Positions 26,962-37,045 of a stretch of 64,000 nt of DNA are shown one piece after another. A program made the position numbers and the translations under genes. The stretch's first letter is position 1, and each line of letters opens with the position of its first letter. The stretch comes from an uncultured Kangiella sp. GTDB taxonomy: Bacteria; Pseudomonadota; Gammaproteobacteria; Enterobacterales; Kangiellaceae. The DNA lies in contig CANMKR010000002.1 of the NCBI GenBank assembly GCA_947498625.1, forward strand, positions 372,001-436,000, in the 5' to 3' direction. Under the pieces are notes generated by a model, which saw only the letters and a list, made by a program, of their open reading frames with translations, ran no database searches and was not told where the DNA came from.

Positions 26962-26990
26962 AAAAAAAGCCGCTCAAAAGAGCGGCTCTT
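26962..26990 (-). terminator. Terminator of the M16 protease gene
   Basis: Read leftwards, GCCGCTC and GAGCGGC form a perfect stem around TTTT, followed by eight T. The core CCGCTCTTTTGAGCGG is identical to that of the sucD terminator at 29874-29903. Confidence 0.85.
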
Positions 26991-27003
26991 ACTTTTTTAC
27001 TGA

Positions 27004-29760
27004 TTATTTTCCAGCATTCATTTTTGCTTTATCACCGGCTTTGATAATTGATATATCAGATAATTTTATATGCTTACGGAAGGCTTTATTAACATCTTCT
27101 GCCTTTAAAGTACGCAACTTATCTTCATACTCTTTACCCCAGCTCATATCTCGGTTCAAATCGATATTACCGGTTAAGGTGCTCACCAAACGGCTATCTT
27201 TAGCTCGATCGATACGATTGCCTTGTAAGACACCTTTCACAGCATCATCCAATTCTTTTTGCGTAAAGCCATCTTTTACCACTCGCTCGAATTCTTCAAC
27301 AAAGCCTTGTTCTACTTTATCTAAGTTTTCCGGCGCACAAATCGCATAGGCACCAAATGTTGCATTGTTATCCCATGAGCTTGCATTAAACCATGAGCCA
27401 GCACCATAACTTAAACCATCTTTCTGGCGTAAACGTGTGGCTAAACGACTAGAAATAAAGCCGCCACCAAACATTTGATTAGCCATCATTAATGCTGGGT
27501 AATCTTCATGATCATCACGCATAGGTATAGAAAGCATAGCTCCAAATGCTGCCCCAGCTTTGTCAGGCGTATCAACAAATTTGTTCAACGCTTTTACGTC
27601 TTTAGTTTGTTGCTTAATTCTTTGGTATGGCACCATTGAACGCCACTCACCTAAAGTGCTATCTAATTTAGACTTTACGACGTCAGCAGCGAAGTCACCT
27701 ACTAATGCGATATCTGCATCTTGAGCACCCATAAAGTTTTTATGGAACTGCTTTAGCTGGGCTGGCTTAACGGCTTTAATTGCAGCAATTTCGTCATCAA
27801 TATCCATACTATAAAACGGATGAGATTCATCATAAGGACTTAGATGACGGCCTAATTGACGGAATACTTGAGAGGTTGGTTGTTGCTTCTGTTGCTCTAA
27901 CGCAACTACCATTTCTTGTTTCAAAATTTCTAATTCTTTTTCGTCAAAACCTGGATTTTTAAGCACCTCTTCAACCAAATCTAATACCGCTGGTAGATTT
28001 TCTTTGGTAGTGGTAATAGTGACACCTGAGTTGGTTGCACCGCCATAAGCACTGACATTAGCTTTCAATTTATCAAATTCAGCCTGCAATTCTTCACGGC
28101 TATACTTTTCAGTGCCGCGGTCAAGCATGCTGCCGGCCATTCTCGGAATGACATTTAAATTACGTAATTCTTCCAAATTACCTAAGTCAAAGTTAATTCT
28201 AACAACTACAGATTCACCACGAGTTTTCTTAGGTAAATAAACTACTTTTGCACCGTTACTTAATTTCGATTTCACTATACGCGCATCGATATTTTCGTGA
28301 GAAGGATCAAAATCTTCACCTTCTGCAATCGCTTCTCTACCCGTATAGCCCTCTAACATTTTCTTAATATCAGCTTCAGCAAAACGCTCGATAGAATCAG
28401 CACGATCTGGCGCTTGCTCTGGTTTGAATAAGCCTAATGTTCTATTGTCATTAACAAATAGCTCATCAGCCATACGTTGTACATCTGCAACCGTTACCTT
28501 TTCTAATCGATCACGATTCAAGAACAACATTCTCCAATCGCCCATTCCGATCCATTCTGTTAAGCCGATGGTTACACTTTGTGAATTGTTAAAAGCCAAT
28601 TCAGTTTGTTTTAATAACTTAGTTTTAGCTCGCTCCACCTCTTCTTGAGTGATCGGTTTTGCAGCCGTATTTTCTAAAGTTTCTAAAAATGCTTTTTCTG
28701 TAGGAGCTAAATCTTTATCTTTAGCAACTTGAGTCATAAATATAACTGCACCAGGCTCTGCTAACTGAAACGCAAAACCAAAGCTGCTAGCAGCTAATTT
28801 CTTTTTGACCACTTCTTTGTGCAATCGCCCTGTCTGGCTATCACCCATGATTTGAGTTAAAACTTGCACCGCTGCATAATCTTCATCAGCACCTGCTGGG
28901 GTTTTATACATAGCCCCAACTATTTGCACATCACCTGTGCGGCGGACGACAACTTTACGCTCACCATCTTGAATCGGTTCTTCGGTATATAGTTCCGGAA
29001 TAACTCGAGTAGGTTTTTTAATCTCGCCAAAATATTTATCAATCTTTTTAATCAATTCAGCCTCATCAACTTTACCTGCAACAATTAAAGTTGCATTATC
29101 CGGTTGATAATATTTTCTATAAAAGGCTTGTAGATTTTTGATGTCAACATTTTCCAAATCTGCACGAGCACCAATAGTGGACTTGCCATAGTTATGCCAA
29201 TCAAAACCTGTTGCTAATAAACGCTGAAATAAAACTCTTGTAGGATTATTTTCTCCATTTTCTAGCTCGTTACGAACTACCGTCATTTCGCTATCTAAGT
29301 CTTTCTTAGCGATAAAAGAATTGATCATTCGATCTGCTTCTAAATCTAACGCCCAGTTTAAGTTTTCTTCGGTTGCTGAAAAAGTCTCAAAATAGTTAGT
29401 ACGATCAAACCAAGTCGTACCATTAGGCTCAGCGCCATGATCAGTTAGTTCTTTGGCAATATCTTTATGCTTTGGCGTGCCCTTAAAAACTAAATGTTCT
29501 AATAGATGCGCCATACCAGTTTCGCCATAATTTTCGTGCTTCGAACCAACATGATAGACAATGTTCACGGTAATTGTTTCTTGTGTTTTGTCAGGGAAAA
29601 TAAGTACCTGCAAACCATTATCAAGTTTATATTCAGTAATACCTTCAACTGACGTAACTTTTGCTACTCCTTCGGGTAATTTTGCAAAAGTTGAGAAACT
29701 TGCAGAAGTGGCTACAGCCAAAGTTATTGCTAAAGCTGTTTTTTTGAAACTAAATTTCAT
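27004..29760 (-). CDS. Periplasmic M16 zinc metallopeptidase
   Basis: A 918-residue insulinase/pitrilysin-type protease. The start is the ATG at 29758-29760, preceded by AAAGGAA; a frame extension upstream lacks a signal. A Sec signal peptide (about 1-26, cleaved after TFA) sends it to the periplasm. The inverted zinc motif HLLEH lies near residue 85, with the third ligand Glu in the ENGENN block about 75 residues later. A second, C-terminal M16 half (about 480-910) has no HxxEH and is the usual non-catalytic half. It probably degrades peptides. It stands alone between two terminators. Confidence 0.92.
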   Translation of the reverse strand: MKFSFKKTALAITLAVATSASFSTFAKLPEGVAKVTSVEGITEYKLDNGLQVLIFPDKTQETITVNIVYHVGSKHENYGETGMAHLLEHLVFKGTPKHKDIAKELTDHGAEPNGTTWFDRTNYFETFSATEENLNWALDLEADRMINSFIAKKDLDSEMTVVRNELENGENNPTRVLFQRLLATGFDWHNYGKSTIGARADLENVDIKNLQAFYRKYYQPDNATLIVAGKVDEAELIKKIDKYFGEIKKPTRVIPELYTEEPIQDGERKVVVRRTGDVQIVGAMYKTPAGADEDYAAVQVLTQIMGDSQTGRLHKEVVKKKLAASSFGFAFQLAEPGAVIFMTQVAKDKDLAPTEKAFLETLENTAAKPITQEEVERAKTKLLKQTELAFNNSQSVTIGLTEWIGMGDWRMLFLNRDRLEKVTVADVQRMADELFVNDNRTLGLFKPEQAPDRADSIERFAEADIKKMLEGYTGREAIAEGEDFDPSHENIDARIVKSKLSNGAKVVYLPKKTRGESVVVRINFDLGNLEELRNLNVIPRMAGSMLDRGTEKYSREELQAEFDKLKANVSAYGGATNSGVTITTTKENLPAVLDLVEEVLKNPGFDEKELEILKQEMVVALEQQKQQPTSQVFRQLGRHLSPYDESHPFYSMDIDDEIAAIKAVKPAQLKQFHKNFMGAQDADIALVGDFAADVVKSKLDSTLGEWRSMVPYQRIKQQTKDVKALNKFVDTPDKAGAAFGAMLSIPMRDDHEDYPALMMANQMFGGGFISSRLATRLRQKDGLSYGAGSWFNASSWDNNATFGAYAICAPENLDKVEQGFVEEFERVVKDGFTQKELDDAVKGVLQGNRIDRAKDSRLVSTLTGNIDLNRDMSWGKEYEDKLRTLKAEDVNKAFRKHIKLSDISIIKAGDKAKMNAGK

Positions 29761-29873
29761 AGGTTTTCCTTTATATTTGTTATTCACTTAGACAAGCATA
29801 CTTATAAAATAAAAAATGTCTTTCTCCATTTGGTGTATTTTTGTTAATAAGTATTTCACAAGTTTTATCAAGG

Positions 29874-29903
29874 CATAAAAAAACCGCTCAAAAGAGCGGT
29901 TTT
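29874..29903 (-). terminator. Terminator of the suc operon
   Basis: Read leftwards, AAACCGCTC and GAGCGGTTT form a perfect 9-bp stem around TTTT and end in seven T, 16 bases after the sucD stop codon. Confidence 0.88.
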
Positions 29904-29918
29904 AAGTGGTTATGTCAA

Positions 29919-30791
29919 TTACCAACCGGTAATCTCTTTTAAGCCTTTGCCGATATCTGCTAATGAGCGCACAGTTTTCACACCAGCATCTTCAAGCGCG
30001 GCAAACTTTTCTGCAGCTGTGCCTTTACCGCCTGCGATAATTGCACCCGCGTGCCCCATACGCTTGCCTGGAGGCGCTGTAACACCAGCAATGTAAGAAA
30101 CCACTGGCTTAGTAACGTTAGCTTTAATAAATGCAGCCGCTTCTTCTTCAGCTGAACCACCAATCTCACCAATCATTACGATAGCTTCCGTTGCAGGATC
30201 TTCTTGGAACATCTTCAAAATATCAATAAAGTTTGAACCAGGAATTGGGTCGCCACCAATACCCACACAGGTTGATTGACCGAAACCAGCATCTGTTGTT
30301 TGCTTAACCGCTTCATAGGTTAATGTACCAGAGCGTGAAACAATACCTACTTTGCCTGGCAAGTGGATATGACCTGGCATAATGCCAATTTTACATTCGC
30401 CTGGAGTAATAACACCTGGGCAGTTGGGGCCAATTAATTGTACGCCTAAATTGTCACATACAATTTTGGCTTCCAGCATATCCATTGTTGGAATGCCTTC
30501 AGTGATACAAACTACTAATTTAATACCTGCATTAGCAGCTTCTAAAATAGAGTCTTTACAAAATGGTGCCGGTACATAAATCACAGAAGCATCTGCTCCT
30601 GTTTGCTCAACTGCTTCAGCTACAGTATTAAATACTGGTAAGCCTAGATGTTCTTGACCACCCTTACCTGGAGTCACACCGCCAACCATGTTAGTGCCGT
30701 ACTCGATGGCTTGCTCTGTGTGGAAAGTACCTTGCGAGCCAGTGATCCCTTGGCAGATAACTTTAGTGCTTTTGTTGATTAAAATACTCAT
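29919..30791 (-). CDS. sucD: Succinyl-CoA synthetase, alpha subunit
   Basis: A 290-residue subunit that carries the CoA-binding fold ([15 protein letters not shown] near the start) and the phosphohistidine in GHAGAI near residue 245, with the MIGEIGG loop that contacts it. With SucC it converts succinyl-CoA to succinate, making ATP or GTP, in the TCA cycle. Its ATG overlaps the sucC stop by one base (TAATG), so the two subunits are translated together. It is the last gene of the block. Confidence 0.97.
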   Translation of the reverse strand: MSILINKSTKVICQGITGSQGTFHTEQAIEYGTNMVGGVTPGKGGQEHLGLPVFNTVAEAVEQTGADASVIYVPAPFCKDSILEAANAGIKLVVCITEGIPTMDMLEAKIVCDNLGVQLIGPNCPGVITPGECKIGIMPGHIHLPGKVGIVSRSGTLTYEAVKQTTDAGFGQSTCVGIGGDPIPGSNFIDILKMFQEDPATEAIVMIGEIGGSAEEEAAAFIKANVTKPVVSYIAGVTAPPGKRMGHAGAIIAGGKGTAAEKFAALEDAGVKTVRSLADIGKGLKEITGW

Positions 30792-31972
30792 TATTTAGCT
30801 CCCTCTTGTACAGATCGGGCCGCAGCAACAACTTTCTCAGCAGCGTCTCTTAAACTGGTAGCAGCGATAATATTCAAACCTGAATCCGCCAATACTTTTG
30901 AACCTAATTCAGCATTGTTACCTTCTAAACGTACAACCACAGGATCTTCGATACCTACTTCTTTAACTGCACCGATAATACCTTCAGCAATTAGATCGCA
31001 ACGTACGATACCGCCGAAAATATTGACCAATACTGCTTTAACATTTTCATCAGAAAGAATGATTTTAAAAGCTTCGGTAACACGCTCTTTAGTCGCGCCG
31101 CCACCAACATCTAGGAAATTTGCCGGCTCGCCACCATGCAATTTAATGATATCCATGGTGCCCATCGCAAGACCTGCACCATTAACCATACAACCAATAG
31201 TGCCATCTAGTGCAACATAGTTTAATTCAAATTTTGCAGCATGAGATTCGCGCTCGTCTTCTTGTGAAGGATCGTGCATTTCACGTAATTTTGGGTGACG
31301 GTATAAAGCATTAGAATCGATGCCAATTTTTGCATCCAAGCAATGTAAGTCACCATCTTCTTTAATGACTAAAGGATTAATTTCTAAAAGCGCTAAATCT
31401 TTTTCGGTAAACATTTTCGCTAATTGCATAAAGATATGGGTAAATTGCTTAACCTGCTTACCCTTTAAACCCAAACGGAAAGCTAAATCGCGTCCTTGGT
31501 ATGGTTGAGCGCCAACTAATGGATCGATAGTCGCTTTCAAGATTTTCTCTGGAGTTTCATGAGCAACAGTTTCAATTTCAACGCCGCCTTCAGTTGAAGC
31601 CATAAATACTACACGACGACTTGAACGGTCGACAACCGCGCCAAGATATAACTCTTCAGCAATATCAGTGCAAGTTTCAACTAAGATCTTACTGACTGGC
31701 TGACCATTTGCATCCGTTTGATAAGTTACTAAGTTCTTACCCAACCATTTTTGAGCGAACTCTTTTATCTCATTTTTATCACCAGTAACTTTCACGCCAC
31801 CCGCTTTACCACGACCACCTGCGTGAACTTGAGCTTTTACCACCCACATATCACCGCCGATACTTCCTGCCGCTTCAAAAGCTGCTTGTGGGTTATCAAC
31901 TGCATACCCTTCTGACACTGGTAAACCATACTCTCTAAAAAGTTGCTTACCTTGATATTCATGCAAATTCAT
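30791..31972 (-). CDS. sucC: Succinyl-CoA synthetase, beta subunit
   Basis: A 393-residue ATP-grasp subunit: [12 protein letters not shown] at the start, the nucleotide-binding [23 protein letters not shown], and the C-terminal [11 protein letters not shown] that forms part of the phosphate path. The length matches the E. coli protein closely. A hairpin lies between sucB and this gene (32032-32053). Confidence 0.97.
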   Translation of the reverse strand: MNLHEYQGKQLFREYGLPVSEGYAVDNPQAAFEAAGSIGGDMWVVKAQVHAGGRGKAGGVKVTGDKNEIKEFAQKWLGKNLVTYQTDANGQPVSKILVETCTDIAEELYLGAVVDRSSRRVVFMASTEGGVEIETVAHETPEKILKATIDPLVGAQPYQGRDLAFRLGLKGKQVKQFTHIFMQLAKMFTEKDLALLEINPLVIKEDGDLHCLDAKIGIDSNALYRHPKLREMHDPSQEDERESHAAKFELNYVALDGTIGCMVNGAGLAMGTMDIIKLHGGEPANFLDVGGGATKERVTEAFKIILSDENVKAVLVNIFGGIVRCDLIAEGIIGAVKEVGIEDPVVVRLEGNNAELGSKVLADSGLNIIAATSLRDAAEKVVAAARSVQEGAK

Positions 31973-32027
31973 AATAAGAATCCTATTTGAATAAATCTAA
32001 AATTAAAAAAACTAAAATACTAAAACA

Positions 32028-32053
32028 CAAAATGCCGAACTAATGTTCGGCAT
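32028..32053 (-). terminator. Hairpin between sucB and sucC
   Basis: ATGCCGAAC and GTTCGGCAT form a perfect 9-bp stem with a 4-nt loop. On the leftward strand it is followed by TTTTGTGTTTTAG, an imperfect T run. It may lower sucCD expression relative to sucAB, or protect the 3' end of the sucAB mRNA. Confidence 0.5.
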
Positions 32054-32071
32054 CATAAATCAACTACTTAC

Positions 32072-33283
32072 CTAAAGGTCTAATAAAAGACGTGCAGGAT
32101 CTTCAATAAACTCTTTAATGGTTTTTAAGAAACCAACTGACTCACGACCATCAATAATTCTATGGTCATAAGATAAAGCCACGTTCATCATAGGACGAAT
32201 CACGATTTCGCCGTTAACAACCACTGGACGATCTTCCATACGGTTCATGCCTAAAATAGCAGACTGTGGAGGATTAATAATTGGAGTTGCCATTAATGAG
32301 CCAAACACACCGCCATTAGAGATAGTGAAAGTACCGCCGGTCATATCTTCAACGGTTAACTTGTTATCACGAGCTTTAGCGCCAAACTCACGAATTTTCG
32401 CTTCTATTTCGGCCAAAGACATAGTGTCTGCATCACGTAAAATTGGTACTACCAAACCTCGAGGTGAAGATACTGCAACCCCTACATCATAATAGCCATG
32501 ATAAACAATATCGTCACCGTCAATAGATGCATTAACATCTGGGAAGCGTTTTAGCGCTTCAACAGTAGCTTTAACAAAGAAAGACATGAAACCTAAACGA
32601 GTGCCATGTACTTTTTCAAATTGCTCTTTATAACGCGCACGCAATTCAACCACTTCCTTCATATTAATATCATTGAAAGTCGTTAAGATAGCTGCGCTAT
32701 GTTGAGCTTCTAATAAACGTTCAGCAATACGTTTACGAAGACGCGTCATTGGCACGCGTTTTTCTTCACGCAAGCCTGCTGCCATAGGTGCAGAACCGCT
32801 GATAACAGGAGCTGCTTTTGCGCCACCAGTTTTACCATTTTTAATAAAGGCTTCGACATCCTCTTTAGATAAGCGCTTACCAGAAGCTGGAATTTGCTTA
32901 GGGTCTAAATTGTGCTCTGCCACTAGACGGCGTACCGCTGGAGATAACACGTCCAAATCTGCTGCTGCAACTGGAGCAGCCTCAGCGACTGGGGCTGTTT
33001 CAACTTTCGATTCTTCTTTAGCAGCAGGTGCGGCTGCGGCAGCTTCGCCAGCAACGAAGTTTGCAATCAATTCTTCTTGCAAAACTGTATCGCCTTCTTG
33101 CTTTAGAATTTCAGAGATTGAACCATCTTCTGGCGCAACCACTTCTAAAACCACTTTATCGGTTTCAATATCCACTAAGTTTTGATCGCGCGAAACGGCT
33201 TCGCCTGGTTGTACGTGCCAAGTCGCAATCGTTGCATCGGCAACCGATTCAGGTAACACAGGAACTTTGATTTCAATACCCAT
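32072..33283 (-). CDS. sucB: 2-oxoglutarate dehydrogenase E2 (succinyltransferase)
   Basis: A 403-residue E2 core subunit. It has one lipoyl domain (about 2-77, lipoyl Lys43 in ETDKVVLEV), an Ala/Pro/Glu-rich linker, one E3-binding domain ([16 protein letters not shown]..., about 112-147) and the catalytic domain ending [15 protein letters not shown]. The catalytic His and Asp of HRxxDG are both present, unlike the bkd-type E2 in this window. It follows sucA by 37 bases. No lpd gene for E3 lies in the operon. Confidence 0.96.
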   Translation of the reverse strand: MGIEIKVPVLPESVADATIATWHVQPGEAVSRDQNLVDIETDKVVLEVVAPEDGSISEILKQEGDTVLQEELIANFVAGEAAAAAPAAKEESKVETAPVAEAAPVAAADLDVLSPAVRRLVAEHNLDPKQIPASGKRLSKEDVEAFIKNGKTGGAKAAPVISGSAPMAAGLREEKRVPMTRLRKRIAERLLEAQHSAAILTTFNDINMKEVVELRARYKEQFEKVHGTRLGFMSFFVKATVEALKRFPDVNASIDGDDIVYHGYYDVGVAVSSPRGLVVPILRDADTMSLAEIEAKIREFGAKARDNKLTVEDMTGGTFTISNGGVFGSLMATPIINPPQSAILGMNRMEDRPVVVNGEIVIRPMMNVALSYDHRIIDGRESVGFLKTIKEFIEDPARLLLDL

Positions 33284-33320
33284 TGTCCTAACCTATTTCT
33301 CTTAAATTAAAATTAATCTA

Positions 33321-36140
33321 TTATAAGCCAAGCGCGTCATTGACGAGCTGTGCTTGTTGTTCATTATGTAATCCAGCATAACCTACCGCTGGAGCTGCCG
33401 AGGCTGCTCGGCCAGCAAACGTTACTCGATGTTTAGTATCCATTTTCATCACTGCATCATCTAAATTATGACGAGTGCAATACCAAGCACCTTGATTTTG
33501 AGGCTCTTCTTGACACCAAATAAACTCTTTAGCATTTTTGTATTGAGCTAAAATATCTTCAACTTCTTCATGTGGGAACGGATACAGCTGTTCAATACGA
33601 ATAATAGCCACATGTTCTAACTTTTCTGCGCGACGTTTTTCCAACAAATCGTAATAAACTTTACCAGAACACATCACTATACGAGTAACTTTTTTAGCTT
33701 CAAGTGCATCAACTTCTGGGATCGCATTATGGAATTTACCATCGGTTAAATCGCTAATATCAGAAACTGCCAGCTTATGTCTCAATAAGCTTTTAGGAGT
33801 CATCACAATCAACGGCTTGCGCAAAGGACGAATCATCTGACGACGGATCATATGGAAAGCTTGCGCCGGAGTTGATGGAACCAATACTTGAATATTATGT
33901 TCAGCGGCTAATTGCAAGAAACGCTCTAAACGCGCAGAGCTATGCTCAGGACCTTGACCTTCATAGCCGTGTGGCAAGAACATAGAAAGACCAGAGAGTC
34001 TTGCCCACTTTTGCTCACCAGAACTAATAAACTGATCGATAACGACCTGCGCACCATTTACAAAATCACCAAACTGCGCTTCCCAAATAACCATTGAGCG
34101 CGGTTCATTTGAAGAATAACCGTATTCAAAAGCAAGCACCGCCTCTTCGGATAAGACCGAATCAATCACTTCAAATTTTGGCTGATCATCTTTAATATTC
34201 TGCAATGGAACATAAACTTCGGCATCGTTTTGATCATGCAAAACCGCATGGCGATGGAAGAAAGTTCCTCGGCCAGAATCTTGACCACATAAACGAACTT
34301 CATAGCCATCGTTTAATAAAGCAGCGTAAGCCATGGTTTCGGCGAAACCCCAATCCATAGCTACTTCACCTGACGCCATCTTTTTGCGATCGCCCATCAA
34401 TTTCTTAACTCGAGACTGCAAAGGATGGTCTTCAGGATAGTAACAAATGCGTTCTGCTAATTGCTTAAAATCTTTCTTGGTAATATTGGTATTAGCAGCT
34501 GACTGCCAAGTCTGCTCAAAATACGGTGACCAATCAACATTGAATTCGTTTTCTTGAACTGGCAATAGGTTCTTTACTGTGCTTTCGCCATTATCCAATG
34601 CATTTCTATAACCATCTAAAACCGCTTTAGCTTGCGTAGCTTCAAAAATACCGCGCGAAATCAAACTGTCTTCATACAGTTTGCGTGGCGTTGGATGTTT
34701 CTTAATTTTTTGATACATCAGCGGCTGAGTGGCATTCGGCTCATCCGCTTCATTGTGGCCATGACGACGGTAACATACCAAATCAATCACCACATCTTTT
34801 TTGAATTTATTTCTAAACTCTAATGCCAAGCGAGTTACGAATAACACAGCTTCAGGGTCATCACCATTAACATGGAAAATCGGAGCTTCCACCATTTTCG
34901 CAACATCGGTACAGTAAGCTGTTGAGCGAACATCGGTGGGTTTAGATGTGGTAAAGCCAACTTGGTTATTGATAACAATATGAACTGAGCCACCCACCTC
35001 AAAACCGCGAGCTTGAGACATATTAAATGTCTCCATCACAACGCCTTGGCCGGTAAAGGCAGAATCACCATGAATCAATACTGGTAAAACTTGCTCATGA
35101 TTATCATCTTTACGACGCTCTTGACGAGCACGGACTGAACCAATAACAACTGGGCTAACAATTTCCAAATGCGATGGATTAAAGGCCAAAGCTAAATGTA
35201 CAGGACCGCCATCGGTTTCCACATCCGAAGAATATCCCATGTGATATTTCACATCACCTGAAGTTCCTACCACATCGCCATTACCAGCAAATTCATTGAA
35301 TAAGATGCTTGGGTTTTTCCCCATAACATTAACTAGAACATTCAAGCGACCACGGTGAGCCATACCGATAACAATTTCTTTGGTTCCGGCCACACCTGCT
35401 TGATTTATCATGTCGCGCATCATTGGTACTAAACTATCACCACCTTCTAGCGAGAAACGCTTAGCACCTGGGAATTTTGCACCTAAATATTTTTCTAAGC
35501 CTTCAGCAGCCGACAAGCCTTCAAGAATCTTTTCTTGAGTTTCTTTTCTGAAAGCGTGCGAAGCATTAACAGCTTCTAATTTTTCCTGGATCCAGCGACG
35601 CTCTTCAAGCGAATTCATATGTAAGAACTCTGCGCCGATAGAGCTTGAATAGGTGGTTTTTAATCGCTCTAAGATTTCCGATAAAGGCTGCTCATCTGGC
35701 CCTGCAAGATTACCGACTGAGAATTTCGTATTTAAATCCGAATCAGAAAGCTCGAAGCTTTCAAGTGATAAATCGGTAGGATAAGGATGTTGCCAAATGC
35801 CCAGTGGGTCAATTTCAGCATGATGATGACCACGAGCGCGATATGACTCGATGAGGTGTAAAACCTTAACTTGCTTCGGATCTGCCGCTAACGAACCCGA
35901 TCCTTGAGAGAATGCTATTTTTTGACGGTTTAAACCGATTTGACGGAAATGCTCACGAATTGCTCCATGCCCTACTTCCTTTTTCTGGTTGACCTTCGAG
36001 TATTCGTCGAATTTAGCTCGCCAATCAGCATCGACTGATTGAGGGTCTGCTAAGTACTGTTCGTACAATTCTTCTAAATAGGCCGCGCTTCCACCTGACA
36101 GGTAGGCGCTCTCGAACATCGCCTCTAACCCATTTTTCAT
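33321..36140 (-). CDS. sucA: 2-oxoglutarate dehydrogenase E1
   Basis: A 939-residue thiamine-diphosphate enzyme that decarboxylates 2-oxoglutarate and passes the succinyl group to SucB. The TPP motif runs from HGDSAFTGQG to NNQVGF; the early HRGRLNVL and late HGYEGQGPEHSSARLERFL blocks are typical. The N-terminal FESAYLSGGSAAYLEELY and DPQSVDADWR match E. coli SucA and support the start. A terminator-like hairpin lies between sdhB and this gene, so a local promoter or read-through is needed. Confidence 0.97.
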   Translation of the reverse strand: MKNGLEAMFESAYLSGGSAAYLEELYEQYLADPQSVDADWRAKFDEYSKVNQKKEVGHGAIREHFRQIGLNRQKIAFSQGSGSLAADPKQVKVLHLIESYRARGHHHAEIDPLGIWQHPYPTDLSLESFELSDSDLNTKFSVGNLAGPDEQPLSEILERLKTTYSSSIGAEFLHMNSLEERRWIQEKLEAVNASHAFRKETQEKILEGLSAAEGLEKYLGAKFPGAKRFSLEGGDSLVPMMRDMINQAGVAGTKEIVIGMAHRGRLNVLVNVMGKNPSILFNEFAGNGDVVGTSGDVKYHMGYSSDVETDGGPVHLALAFNPSHLEIVSPVVIGSVRARQERRKDDNHEQVLPVLIHGDSAFTGQGVVMETFNMSQARGFEVGGSVHIVINNQVGFTTSKPTDVRSTAYCTDVAKMVEAPIFHVNGDDPEAVLFVTRLALEFRNKFKKDVVIDLVCYRRHGHNEADEPNATQPLMYQKIKKHPTPRKLYEDSLISRGIFEATQAKAVLDGYRNALDNGESTVKNLLPVQENEFNVDWSPYFEQTWQSAANTNITKKDFKQLAERICYYPEDHPLQSRVKKLMGDRKKMASGEVAMDWGFAETMAYAALLNDGYEVRLCGQDSGRGTFFHRHAVLHDQNDAEVYVPLQNIKDDQPKFEVIDSVLSEEAVLAFEYGYSSNEPRSMVIWEAQFGDFVNGAQVVIDQFISSGEQKWARLSGLSMFLPHGYEGQGPEHSSARLERFLQLAAEHNIQVLVPSTPAQAFHMIRRQMIRPLRKPLIVMTPKSLLRHKLAVSDISDLTDGKFHNAIPEVDALEAKKVTRIVMCSGKVYYDLLEKRRAEKLEHVAIIRIEQLYPFPHEEVEDILAQYKNAKEFIWCQEEPQNQGAWYCTRHNLDDAVMKMDTKHRVTFAGRAASAAPAVGYAGLHNEQQAQLVNDALGL

Positions 36141-36250
36141 TTTAAGGTTTTACCTTTTTATCGTTTAAGCTCTCTGAATTTGGCTATGGATTTTGCCTCA
36201 GAGAATCCAAGTCGCATATGATAACTAATTTTTGTCCGTCTTAACACAGT

Positions 36251-36279
36251 AAAAGCCCTTTTAATTGTTAAAAGGGCTT
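36251..36279 (-). terminator. Terminator-like hairpin between sdhB and sucA
   Basis: AAGCCCTTTTAA (36253-36264) and its exact complement (36268-36279) form a perfect 12-bp stem with a 3-nt loop, followed leftwards by TTTTAC. It is about 37 bases past the sdhB stop and about 110 bases before sucA. Confidence 0.65.
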
Positions 36280-36315
36280 CTTTAAGTTTGAGTATTAACT
36301 TCTTGTTTTATTTGG

Positions 36316-37014
36316 CTAAACGCCTCTTTTGAGCAACATCGAGCGAATATGACCAATTGCTTGTGTAGGATTTAAGCCTTTCGGACATACATCGACACAG
36401 TTCATGATACCTCGACAGCGGAAAACACTGTATGCATCATCCAGATCAGCTAAGCGCTCATCAGTTTCAGTATCACGACTATCAATCAAGAAGCGATAAG
36501 CTTGCAACAAGCCAGAAGGACCCACGAATTTATCTGGGTTCCACCAGAATGATGGACATGAAGTCGAACAACAAGCACATAAGATACACTCGTATAAGCC
36601 ATCCAACTTTGCGCGTTCTTCTGGTGATTGAAGGCGCTCTTTTGCAGGTGGCTCATCATTGGTAATTAAGTAAGGCTTAATTTTTTCGTATTGCTTATAG
36701 AACTGAGTCATATCCACAACTAGGTCACGCACTACTGGCAAGCCTGGTAATGGGCGAACAACAATAGGCGCTTTCAGACTGGAAAGAGGTGTAATGCAAG
36801 CTAAGCCATTTTTGCCATTAATACTCATACCATCAGAACCACATACACCTTCACGACAAGAACGACGGAAAGATAAAGTTGCGTCTTGATCTTTTAACAA
36901 CAACATAGCATCAAGCAACATCATATCAGAGCCTTCTGGCACCTCCAGATCAAACTCTTGCATGTAAGGTTTCTTGTCAGTCTCAGGGTTATAGCGATAA
37001 ATACTAAATTTCAT
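36316..37014 (-). CDS. sdhB: Succinate dehydrogenase iron-sulfur subunit
   Basis: A 232-residue subunit carrying three clusters: [2Fe-2S] ligands in CREGVCGSDG with a later Cys in LACITPL, [4Fe-4S] in CILCACCSTSCP, and [3Fe-4S] in CRGIMNCVDVCPKGLNP. It passes electrons from SdhA to the membrane quinone site. It lies 31 bases after sdhA. Confidence 0.97.
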   Translation of the reverse strand: MKFSIYRYNPETDKKPYMQEFDLEVPEGSDMMLLDAMLLLKDQDATLSFRRSCREGVCGSDGMSINGKNGLACITPLSSLKAPIVVRPLPGLPVVRDLVVDMTQFYKQYEKIKPYLITNDEPPAKERLQSPEERAKLDGLYECILCACCSTSCPSFWWNPDKFVGPSGLLQAYRFLIDSRDTETDERLADLDDAYSVFRCRGIMNCVDVCPKGLNPTQAIGHIRSMLLKRGV

Positions 37015-37045
37015 AATTCATTTCTCCGTTCTCTTTTATGGAGAA

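Noticed and set aside
26943-26965. LexA box at dinB
   Set aside because: The sequence TGTCTATAATATGTGT lacks the CTGT-N8-ACAG symmetry of the E. coli-type SOS box.
32910-33185. Ala/Ser/Thr-rich rightward frame opposite sucB
   Set aside because: It mirrors the Ala/Pro/Glu-rich linker of SucB; low-complexity coding sequence often opens the opposite frame.
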